Shown here in pieces: positions 1-5,523 of a DNA stretch of 7,905 nucleotides. Source of the stretch: Coriobacteriales bacterium (GTDB lineage Bacteria > Actinomycetota > Coriobacteriia > Coriobacteriales > UBA8131). The notes below the pieces were generated by a model. It was not told where the DNA came from, did no database searches, and was given only the letters and a program-made list of their open reading frames with translations. The translations under genes and the position numbers were made by a program. Position 1 is the first letter of the stretch. Each line of letters starts with the position of its first letter. Location: NCBI GenBank assembly GCA_031267175.1, contig JAIRZP010000175.1, forward strand, positions 1-7,905, read 5' to 3'.

Positions 1-696
1 GCGGCGGTTGACAAGATAGTCGGTCCGGGCAACGCCTATGTGGCGGCAGCCAAGCGCGCGGTGAGCGGGGATGTGGGTATCGACCTGCTCGCAGGCCCCT
101 CCGAGCTGGCCATCCTCGCCGACGACAGCGCGGAGCCTGCCCTGCTTGCCCTGGACCTCATGGCGCAGGCGGAGCACGATCCTGCCGCGGCCTGCTATCT
201 CATCACCACCGATCCCGATCTCGTAGAGGAGGTCTCCGACGAGATCGCCGCTTTTGTCGAGGACTCGCCTCGCGCGGAGACGACGCTCGCGGCGCTCGAC
301 ACCAATGGCATCATCTTTGTAGCACCCGACCTCTCCACTGCTCTTGGCGCCGTCAATGCCATCGCGCCGGAGCATCTTGAAATCCAGTGCTCCGATGCCC
401 TGGACCTGCTCGGCCTTATCGACAACGCCGGTGCCATCTTTATCGGCACCTGGAGTCCTACCACGGTAGGCGACTACGTTGCCGGCCCCAATCACACGCT
501 GCCTACGAGCGGCACCGCGCGCTTTTCCAGTCCGCTTGGCGTGGACGACTTCATCAAGTTCTCCAGCGTCGTGGCCTACTCCTTCTCGGCGCTCAAAAAG
601 GATGAGGAGACCATCCTCACCTTGGCGGCGGCAGAGGGCCTCTGGGCTCACGGAAAGTCGGTGCGCGCCCGCTTTGAGCTGTTTGAGGACGAGTAA
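1..696 (+). CDS. hisD: Histidinol dehydrogenase HisD, 3' part (5' end outside window)
   Basis: HisD oxidises L-histidinol to L-histidine in two NAD-dependent steps, the last reactions of histidine synthesis, in the cytoplasm. The reading frame is open from base 1, so the gene is cut by the window edge: 231 residues are visible of a family length near 430, and the N-terminal half is missing. The visible part opens with VDKIVGPGNAYVAAAK and contains GIDLLAGPSE (27-36), both typical of HisD. Expected zinc ligands and catalytic residues are all present: Gln56 and His59 in AQAEHD, the Glu124-His125 pair in APEHLEI, Asp158 in GDYVAGPNHTLPTSG, and His217 in AEGLWAHGKSV. It ends at TAA 694-696, 23 nt before hisC. 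The ATG-like codon usually chosen inside the window (GTG at 40) is not a start, because conserved HisD sequence continues upstream of it. The family call is firm; only the left boundary is unknown. Confidence 0.97.
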   Translation, partial: AAVDKIVGPGNAYVAAAKRAVSGDVGIDLLAGPSELAILADDSAEPALLALDLMAQAEHDPAAACYLITTDPDLVEEVSDEIAAFVEDSPRAETTLAALDTNGIIFVAPDLSTALGAVNAIAPEHLEIQCSDALDLLGLIDNAGAIFIGTWSPTTVGDYVAGPNHTLPTSGTARFSSPLGVDDFIKFSSVVAYSFSALKKDEETILTLAAAEGLWAHGKSVRARFELFEDE

Positions 697-719
697 TCGG
701 GCGAGGAAGTATCACAGCA

Positions 720-1814
720 ATGCACACCGTACGCCCAGCAGCAGAACACCTCCGGGGCCTTGAGCCGTATGACCCTCGGTATCTGCCGGCGCGCATCAGT
801 CTCAATGCCAACGAGAACCCCTATGGCATGCCTGAGGCAGCACGCGAGGCGCTCAAAGCTGCGCTGGACGCGGAGCCGCTGTATCGCTACCCGGACCCCC
901 TGGGCACCCAGCTCTGCACGGCGCTGGCAGACAGACTGGGCGTGCCCCGTGCGTGCGTTGTACTGGGAAACGGCGGCGACGAGCTGCTCTTCAACCTCTG
1001 CCTGGCCTACGGTGGCGCGGGGCGCACGGTGCTCACCGCTCCGCCGACCTTCTCGGCCTATCACACCAACGCCGTCCTCACGCGCACGGAGTTGCTTGAG
1101 GTATTCCGCGCATCCGACGCGAGCCCCGAGGGGCTCCTGGACTTTCGGGTTCACGAGGAGGCCATCCTGCAGCAGCTCCACGAGAGTAATCCGAACCTTG
1201 TCGTGCTCACCTCGCCCAACAACCCCACAGGCGACTGCCTCACGCTGAGTTTTATACAAGAACTTTTGGATGCCACCGACGCGGTCGTGCTCGTCGACCA
1301 GGCCTATGTCGAGTTTGCCCACCCCGGCTACGATGCCACGATGCTGCTCAAAGACAACGCCAATCTGGCACTGCTGCGCACCTTCTCCAAGGCTTATGGC
1401 CTGGCCGGGCTGCGTATCGGGTATTGTGTCGCGAGCGAAGAGATAGCGGGCGAGCTCCGCAAGGTCCGCCAGCCCTATTCTGTGGACACGCTCGCGGCCG
1501 TCGCGGCGATGGCGGCCCTCGGCGCAGAAGCGGAGGTGCAGAGCGTGGTGGCCCGTATCACCGTCGAGCGGGAGCGCGTCGCGAAAGCCTTAGGTATGCT
1601 CGGCCTGGGGTTGCCCGTAGCACCGAGCGAGGCAAACTACCTGCTGTTTCGCGTTCCGGCTGCCCACGAGGTCTGGCAAAAGCTCTATGAAAGCTACAGC
1701 ATCCTCGTGCGGGATCTCAGCCTCATGCCGGGCCTCGCAAGCTGCCTGAGGGTGAGCATAGGCACGCCGGAGGAAAACGACGAGTTCCTCGCGGCCCTTG
1801 CTCAAATCCTCTGA
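720..1814 (+). CDS. hisC: Histidinol-phosphate aminotransferase HisC
   Basis: This pyridoxal-phosphate enzyme transfers the amino group of glutamate to imidazole-acetol phosphate, giving histidinol phosphate. The 364-residue product has the usual family length (about 350-370) and the fold type I aminotransferase motifs in order: LNANENPYG (28-36) at the substrate site, GNGGDELL (83-90) for phosphate binding, SPNNPTG (165-171), VDQAYVEF (192-199) with the cofactor-binding Asp193 and Tyr196, and TFSKAYGLAGLRIGY (221-235) with the Schiff-base Lys224. The position after Asp193 is Gln, where Glu is usual (DEAY), and GNGSDE reads GNGGDE; neither change removes a catalytic residue. The start ATG 720 has a GAGGAAG Shine-Dalgarno about 10 nt upstream (703-709). 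It lies 23 nt after hisD and 24 nt before the preferred hisB start, so it is clearly in the same operon. Close relatives in other pathways (aromatic aminotransferases) exist, but the context fixes the role. Confidence 0.96.
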   Translation: MHTVRPAAEHLRGLEPYDPRYLPARISLNANENPYGMPEAAREALKAALDAEPLYRYPDPLGTQLCTALADRLGVPRACVVLGNGGDELLFNLCLAYGGAGRTVLTAPPTFSAYHTNAVLTRTELLEVFRASDASPEGLLDFRVHEEAILQQLHESNPNLVVLTSPNNPTGDCLTLSFIQELLDATDAVVLVDQAYVEFAHPGYDATMLLKDNANLALLRTFSKAYGLAGLRIGYCVASEEIAGELRKVRQPYSVDTLAAVAAMAALGAEAEVQSVVARITVERERVAKALGMLGLGLPVAPSEANYLLFRVPAAHEVWQKLYESYSILVRDLSLMPGLASCLRVSIGTPEENDEFLAALAQIL

Positions 1815-1823
1815 GATACGATG

Positions 1824-1829
1824 AAGGAG
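1824..1829 (+). promoter_or_regulatory. Shine-Dalgarno AAGGAG that decides the hisB start
   Basis: AAGGAG lies 9 nt before ATG 1839. It falls inside the coding sequence if the upstream in-frame ATG 1821 is used, and ATG 1821 itself has only CTCTGAGATACG before it, with no purine-rich site. The second ATG is therefore the better start for hisB. Confidence 0.7.
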
Positions 1830-1838
1830 AACAAGCCC

Positions 1839-2438
1839 ATGGATAAGCCCAGCCGCTACGCCACCCTTGAACGGCGTACGACCGAGACGGATATTGCGTT
1901 AACACTCGATCTGGACGGCAGCGGAAGCCACGACATCAGCACGGGAATACCCTTCTTCGACCATATGCTCAACGCCATGAGCCGCCACGGCCTCTTTGAC
2001 CTCACCATCAGGGCCACAGGCGACCTGGAGGTGGATGCGCATCACACGGTGGAGGACGTGGGCATAGTCTTCGGCCAGGCCCTTGCCGAGGCGCTGGGTA
2101 GCAAGCGTGGCATCACTCGTTTTGGTGAGGCGGTTGTGCCTATGGACGAGGCCCTCGTGCTGGCAGCGGTCGACCTCTCCGGACGGGGACAGCTGCACTG
2201 GAATGTTGCACTGCCCATCGAGTTCATCGGCAGTTTTGACAGCTCGCTCATGAAGGAGTTTCTCATTGCCCTGGCGTCCAACGCGGCCCTGACCCTGCAC
2301 GTGCGCAAGCTGGCAGGTGAGAATGCCCACCACATCATAGAAGCGGCTGCCAAAGCCGTGGCACGCGCGCTGGCGCAGGCAGCAGCCCTCGACCCCCGCA
2401 GAGGCCAGGACGTGCCCTCGACAAAAGGGAGCCTCTGA
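1839..2438 (+). CDS. hisB: Imidazoleglycerol-phosphate dehydratase HisB (monofunctional)
   Basis: HisB dehydrates imidazole glycerol phosphate to imidazole acetol phosphate, the substrate of HisC. From ATG 1839 the protein has 199 residues, the normal size of the dehydratase alone; the phosphatase half found in enterobacterial HisB is absent, so histidinol phosphatase must be encoded elsewhere. Visible family motifs are TGIPFFDHML (35-44), the metal-binding HHTVED (68-73), PMDEAL (101-106), a second metal motif HHIIEA (164-169) and the C-terminal signature DPR.G.DVPSTKGSL (185-199). The in-frame ATG at 1821 would add six residues (MKENKP) but lacks a ribosome-binding site and would overrun the Shine-Dalgarno of 1839. 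The stop TGA 2436-2438 shares its last base with a possible hisH ATG (TGATG). The sequence encoding the last residues STKGSL and the stop is repeated 60 bp downstream, a duplication described separately. Confidence 0.96.
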   Translation: MDKPSRYATLERRTTETDIALTLDLDGSGSHDISTGIPFFDHMLNAMSRHGLFDLTIRATGDLEVDAHHTVEDVGIVFGQALAEALGSKRGITRFGEAVVPMDEALVLAAVDLSGRGQLHWNVALPIEFIGSFDSSLMKEFLIALASNAALTLHVRKLAGENAHHIIEAAAKAVARALAQAAALDPRRGQDVPSTKGSL

Positions 2439-2499
2439 TGGGGGACGGTGGGACACTTGCCCCGTCCCCGCTGTCCCAGACAAAAAGGGAGCCTCTGAT
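2420..2499 (+). repeat. Direct duplication of the hisB 3' end flanking a GC-rich inverted-repeat core
   Basis: The segment encoding the HisB C-terminus, its stop codon and a Shine-Dalgarno occurs at 2420-2439 and again at 2479-2499. The copies are identical (GACAAAA-GGGAGCC-TCTGAT) except that the first has four As and the second five. Their right ends are exactly 60 bp apart, so the reading frame into hisH stays open. Between them, 2440-2478 is a 39-bp G/C-rich core with two interleaved inverted repeats: GGGGACGG (2441-2448) with CCGTCCCC (2462-2469), and TGGGACA (2449-2455) with TGTCCCA (2472-2478). The first copy is the native one because it encodes the conserved VPSTKG ending of HisB. The arrangement looks like insertion of a small palindromic repeat with a 20-bp flank duplication, or a local duplication around it. 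Mechanism is inferred. Confidence 0.75.
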
Positions 2500-3169
2500 T
2501 TTGACTGTCCTCGTCGTTGACTACAGCAAGGGCAACCTGCGGAGCGTCCAGAAGGGTCTGGAGCTTGCCGGGGCGCACGCGGTCATCAGCGCGGACGCGG
2601 AGGCCATCCGCTCTGCCGATGCTCTCGTCCTGCCGGGCGTAGGCTCCTTTGCCGATGCCTCAGAAGTCATGCTCGCGACAGGCCAGATGCAGGCGCTGCG
2701 CGAGCGCATACATGCGGGCGTGCCGTTCCTCGGTATCTGTCTGGGAATGCAGCTGCTGTTTGAATACGGAAACGAGGGCATGCCCGAGGGCGCGTGGGCC
2801 GAGGGCCTGGGCATTCTCTCCGGCCGCTGCACACGCATCGCCAGTACAAGTAGCCGGGGCACGAGCTACAAGATCCCGCATGTGGGGTGGAACCAGGTGT
2901 TGCAAGGCGCAAACCCTCTGTTTGACGGCATAGCAGACGGCTCACACTTCTACTTTACCCACTCCTACGGCTGCAATCCTGCCGATGCAACAGACGTGGT
3001 GGCCACCGTTACGCATGCCCGCACCATGCCCGCCGCGGTCTGCAAGGACAGGGCCTTTGGCGTACAGTTTCACCCAGAAAAGTCGTCCGATACGGGCCTC
3101 GCGGTCATGAGAAACTTCGTGCGGCTCGCACGAACAGACCACAGCGACCCGGCAAGGGAGGAGGGTTAG
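2438..3169 (+). CDS. hisH: Imidazole glycerol phosphate synthase, glutaminase subunit HisH
   Basis: HisH is a class I glutamine amidotransferase that hydrolyses glutamine and passes ammonia to HisF. The triad is intact: nucleophile Cys101 in GICLGMQ, and His212 and Glu214 in GVQFHPEKS. The oxyanion region VLPGVGSFADA (64-74), IPHVGWN (146-152) and YFTHSYG (172-178) also fit. Two starts compete. ATG 2438, used for these coordinates, has AAGGGAG 6 nt upstream and overlaps the hisB stop as TGATG; it gives 243 residues with a 21-residue N-terminal extension (MGDGGTLAPS...) that no HisH I know of has. TTG 2501, with AAGGGAG 10 nt upstream in the second repeat copy, gives 222 residues beginning MTVLVVDYSKGNLRSV, which matches where the family normally starts. 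I think TTG 2501 is the ancestral start and ATG 2438 was created by the 60-bp duplication; both may be used. Stop TAG 3167-3169 is followed one base later by hisA. Confidence 0.95.
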   Translation: MGDGGTLAPSPLSQTKREPLILTVLVVDYSKGNLRSVQKGLELAGAHAVISADAEAIRSADALVLPGVGSFADASEVMLATGQMQALRERIHAGVPFLGICLGMQLLFEYGNEGMPEGAWAEGLGILSGRCTRIASTSSRGTSYKIPHVGWNQVLQGANPLFDGIADGSHFYFTHSYGCNPADATDVVATVTHARTMPAAVCKDRAFGVQFHPEKSSDTGLAVMRNFVRLARTDHSDPAREEG

Positions 3170-3170
3170 G

Positions 3171-3920
3171 ATGCAGCTCCTTCCCGCCATAGATATTCTA
3201 GATAACAAGGTCGTACGCCTTAAACGCGGCCGCTACGACGCGGTTACCATGTATCGGGCAAGACCGCTCGAGCAGGCGCGCGTGTTTGCCGCCATGGGAG
3301 CCTCCTGGCTGCATATCGTGGACCTGGAGGGCGCGCGGAGCGGTGTGCCCTGCGAACTCGACACCATCGCCACTATCGTTGAAGCCACGGGGCTCAAGGT
3401 CGAGGCGGGCGGGGGAGTACGCACGCTCGAGCACGTCAGGCGCCTCTGTGAGGCCGGGGTAAGCCGCATCGTGCTGGGTACCGCGCTCATACGCGACGCC
3501 GCGTTTTCTCGCGAGGCCCTGGCCCGCTATGGCAGCCTCGTCGCCGCGGGCGTGGATGCCCTTGAGGGCGAGGCCGCGATAGAGGGCTGGCAGGAGGGCT
3601 CGGGCCTGGGTGCCCAGCAACTCGTCAGTTCGCTCAAAACGCGGGGTTTCTCCCATCTGGTGTATACCGACATCAGTCGCGATGGCATGCGGACCGGCAT
3701 CGACGCGGAGGCCTACCGGCGCATTGCCAACCTTGCAGGGTTTGCGGTAACAGCCTCGGGTGGCATTTCCACGCTCGACGACATCCGTGCACTCGCGCGG
3801 CTCGGGAGCTCTGTCGTGGAAGGCATTATCGTGGGGAGGGCGCTCTACGAGCAGAGTTTTACCGTTCAGGACGCGTTGCTGGTACTTGAAGAAGAAGGGG
3901 AGGAGGATCATGCTGGCTAA
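3171..3920 (+). CDS. hisA: ProFAR isomerase HisA (phosphoribosylformimino-5-aminoimidazole carboxamide ribotide isomerase)
   Basis: HisA is a TIM-barrel enzyme performing the Amadori rearrangement of ProFAR to PRFAR, the substrate of HisF-HisH. The 249-residue product is full length. Key features: catalytic base Asp8 in LLPAIDIL (3-10), phosphate-binding EAGGGVRT (78-85), catalytic acid Asp129 in GVDALEGEAAIEGW, YTDISRDGMRTG (165-176) and the second phosphate loop ASGGIS (195-200). The barrel shows the internal two-fold repeat shared with HisF. One oddity: the residue two after Asp129 is Leu, where an Arg or Lys is usual (DAR or DTR). ATG 3171 has a strong AGGGAGGAGGG site at 3155-3165. It follows the hisH stop by one base and overlaps hisF by 11 nt, implying translational coupling. 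Some actinobacteria use a bifunctional HisA/TrpF (PriA); I cannot exclude that from sequence alone, but the ordinary HisA reading is preferred here. Confidence 0.95.
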   Translation: MQLLPAIDILDNKVVRLKRGRYDAVTMYRARPLEQARVFAAMGASWLHIVDLEGARSGVPCELDTIATIVEATGLKVEAGGGVRTLEHVRRLCEAGVSRIVLGTALIRDAAFSREALARYGSLVAAGVDALEGEAAIEGWQEGSGLGAQQLVSSLKTRGFSHLVYTDISRDGMRTGIDAEAYRRIANLAGFAVTASGGISTLDDIRALARLGSSVVEGIIVGRALYEQSFTVQDALLVLEEEGEEDHAG

Positions 3921-4680
3921 GCGGATCATACCCTGCCTGGACGTCAAGGATGGGCGGGTGGTCAAGGGCGTCAACTTTGTCAATCTCCGCGACGCGGGCG
4001 ACCCGGTGGAACTGGCGGCCACCTACGATGCCGAGGGTGCCGACGAGGTCGTATTCCTCGACATCAACGCCACCCATGAGGGCCGCAGGACCACGGTTGC
4101 GATGGCAGCCAGAGCGTCAGAGGAACTCCACATCCCCTATACTGTCGGTGGCGGGTTCAAGGCCCTCACCGATGTACGCGCGATGATTGCCGCAGGGGCC
4201 GACAAGATCTCCGTCAATTCTGCCGCCGTGCGCAGTCCGGAGCTGCTCACCACGATGGCGGCGCTGTTTGGCACCCAGGCGGTCATCTGCGCAATCGACG
4301 CCAAGCAGGCTGCTCCCGGCGTGGACCGTTGGCTCGTGTACCTGAGCGGCGGACGCGAGCGCACCAGCCTGGACGCGGTGGCATGGGCCGAAGAGGCTGC
4401 CAGACGCGGCGCCGGGGAAATACTGCTCACGTCCATGGACCGCGACGGCTCAAAGGCCGGCTTTGACCTTGCCCTCACGCGCGCCGTAGCCCGTGCGGTG
4501 GACATTCCCGTTATTGCGAGTGGCGGCGTGGGCACGCTGGAGCACTTTGCCGAGGGCATCATCGAGGGAGAGGCCGACGCGGTCTTGGCGGCGAGTGTCT
4601 TTCACTTCGGGGAGTTCAGGATTCGAGAGGTCAAGGCCTATCTCAAAGCCCAGGGCATCCCGGTTAGGCTGCAAGATTGA
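3910..4680 (+). CDS. hisF: Imidazole glycerol phosphate synthase, cyclase subunit HisF
   Basis: HisF is the TIM-barrel synthase subunit that uses ammonia channelled from HisH to close the imidazole ring, producing imidazole glycerol phosphate and AICAR, the latter returned to purine synthesis. From ATG 3910 it has 256 residues, the family norm. Catalytic Asp11 is in IIPCLDVKDGRVVKG (6-20) and catalytic Asp130 in VICAIDAK (125-132). Also visible are FLDINATHEGR (49-59), the phosphate-binding GGGFKALTD (80-88), SVNSAAV (101-107) and IASGGVGTLEHF (202-213). The frame stays open far upstream of 3910, but that region is hisA in another frame and does not resemble HisF. The start overlaps the hisA end by 11 nt (3910-3920) and is preceded by the purine-rich AGGGGAGGAGG at 3896-3906 inside hisA. 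Stop TGA 4678-4680 lies 10 nt before hisI. Confidence 0.97.
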   Translation: MLAKRIIPCLDVKDGRVVKGVNFVNLRDAGDPVELAATYDAEGADEVVFLDINATHEGRRTTVAMAARASEELHIPYTVGGGFKALTDVRAMIAAGADKISVNSAAVRSPELLTTMAALFGTQAVICAIDAKQAAPGVDRWLVYLSGGRERTSLDAVAWAEEAARRGAGEILLTSMDRDGSKAGFDLALTRAVARAVDIPVIASGGVGTLEHFAEGIIEGEADAVLAASVFHFGEFRIREVKAYLKAQGIPVRLQD

Positions 4681-4690
4681 AGGAGCCAAC

Positions 4691-5026
4691 ATGCAAACAG
4701 AAAACCTCCCCTCAGAAAACCTCGTGTACAACGACCAGGGTCTCATCCCCGCCATCGTGCAGCAGTACGACAGCAAAGAAGTCCTCATGCTGGCATGGAT
4801 GAACGCCGAGGCACTTGAGCTGACGAGAAGCACCGCTACCACCTGGTTTTGGAGCAGGAGCCGGGGGGAGCTATGGAACAAAGGGGCAACAAGCGGCAAC
4901 ACCCAGCAGCTTAAAGCGATATACTATGACTGCGACCAGGACTGTCTTCTCGTGCAGGTAGACAGCCCCGGTTTTGCGTGTCATACGGGTAGGCGTAGCT
5001 GTTTTTATCGACAGCTGCCCCTGTAA
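4691..5026 (+). CDS. hisI: Phosphoribosyl-AMP cyclohydrolase HisI (single-domain)
   Basis: HisI opens the purine ring of phosphoribosyl-AMP to give ProFAR, the third step of the pathway. The 111-residue product is a stand-alone cyclohydrolase, unlike the HisI-HisE fusion of enterobacteria. It contains GLIPAIVQ (17-24), VLMLAWMN (31-38), the substrate motif WSRSRGELWNKGATSGNTQ (54-72), magnesium-binding acidic cluster DCDQD (80-84), and zinc-binding cysteines Cys81, Cys97 and Cys104 in DCD and ACHTGRRSCFYR. All metal ligands expected from the known family structure are present. ATG 4691 has AAGGAG (4680-4685, beginning on the last base of the hisF stop) 5 nt upstream. The frame extends upstream, but that is hisF sequence in another frame. 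It is followed by a 111-nt gap before hisE, the only sizeable gap within the operon. Confidence 0.96.
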   Translation: MQTENLPSENLVYNDQGLIPAIVQQYDSKEVLMLAWMNAEALELTRSTATTWFWSRSRGELWNKGATSGNTQQLKAIYYDCDQDCLLVQVDSPGFACHTGRRSCFYRQLPL

Positions 5027-5137
5027 CAGAAGGAAAATCCTTGCGGCAACGGCAGAAAGCAGCAGCGAGTGCAGAGAACAGAAGCTTCGCGAGAGGCTTA
5101 AGCCCCGTAGCAGGTAGCAGGCGATGCGAGCACGCGC
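5027..5137 (+). other. 111-nt non-coding gap between hisI and hisE with small hairpins
   Basis: No gene is seen here. Three small structures are. AAGGA/TCCTT forms a 5-bp stem with an AAA loop (5030-5042), just after the hisI stop. AAGCTTC/GAGGCTT (5082-5099) forms a 7-bp stem with one G-T pair and a GCGA loop, which is a GNRA tetraloop. A tandem GTAGCAG pair lies at 5107-5120. ATGCG/CGCAT (5124-5128 with 5135-5139) covers the first two bases of the hisE ATG. There is no T-run after any stem, so none reads as an intrinsic terminator. A role in mRNA processing or in limiting hisE translation is possible but unproven. Confidence 0.45.
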
Positions 5138-5521
5138 ATGGGTGAGGCAACGCCCGATGTACAGCCTGGTAATCTGGGCCAGACGCTTGAGATGCTCTCC
5201 CGCATTATCTCTAAGCGGAGCACTGCCGACCCTGCCACCTCGTACACGGCCAAACTGCTCAACGGCCCTCTGGATCAGCTGCTCAAGAAGATCGGCGAGG
5301 AGAGTACAGAGCTGGTTATGGCGGCTAAGGACGGCGACCATGACCACATCCGTTATGAAGCGGCCGACCTGCTCTACCACCTGTTGGTCGTGCTGGAGCG
5401 CATGGGTATCAGCACAGACGAGTTGGCGGGCGAGCTGGACGCGCGTAGGACTCACCTGAGCAGTGAGGCCGATGCCATCGAAGACAGAGAAGCATCTGGG
5501 GTACAGGACAAACGGAGATAA
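5138..5521 (+). CDS. hisE: Phosphoribosyl-ATP pyrophosphatase HisE
   Basis: HisE removes pyrophosphate from phosphoribosyl-ATP, the second step of histidine synthesis, giving the HisI substrate. The 127-residue product matches the all-alpha, MazG-related family: TSYTAKLLNGPLDQLLKKIGEESTELVMAAK (34-64) holds the EExxE metal-binding motif (Glu54-Glu55 and Glu58), and YEAADLLYHLLVVL (73-86) holds the second acidic pair (ExxD). The first 20 residues and the Asp/Arg-rich tail (from about 100) are variable. An in-frame TAG at 5108-5110 and the absence of other ATG or GTG codons make ATG 5138 the first possible standard start. Its ribosome-binding site is poor: only CAGG-type purine runs (5111-5120) lie upstream, and the ATG can pair in a short hairpin. 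It ends at TAA 5519-5521, two bases before the next gene's GTG, so the membrane-protein gene is probably cotranscribed. Confidence 0.94.
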   Translation: MGEATPDVQPGNLGQTLEMLSRIISKRSTADPATSYTAKLLNGPLDQLLKKIGEESTELVMAAKDGDHDHIRYEAADLLYHLLVVLERMGISTDELAGELDARRTHLSSEADAIEDREASGVQDKRR

Positions 5522-5523
5522 GC

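Noticed and set aside
648..1322. Long open frame on the - strand (224 codons) opposite hisD/hisC
   Set aside because: It is antisense to two well-supported genes, has no recognisable domain, and long antisense frames are expected in GC-rich coding DNA.
3760..3909. 50-codon upstream extension of hisF
   Set aside because: This stretch is hisA in another frame. HisF homology begins at ATG 3910 with LAKRIIPCLDV, and a purine-rich site precedes it.
3198..4022. 274-codon open frame on the - strand opposite hisA/hisF
   Set aside because: Antisense shadow of two complete, conserved genes; no ribosome-binding site or family resemblance.
4493..4690. 66-codon upstream extension of hisI
   Set aside because: It lies in hisF sequence and is Arg-rich nonsense; ATG 4691 has AAGGAG at good spacing.
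4691..5521. hisI and hisE as a frameshifted HisIE fusion
   Set aside because: Both proteins are complete at both ends, and 111 nt with an in-frame stop separates them. Separate hisI and hisE genes are common in actinobacteria.
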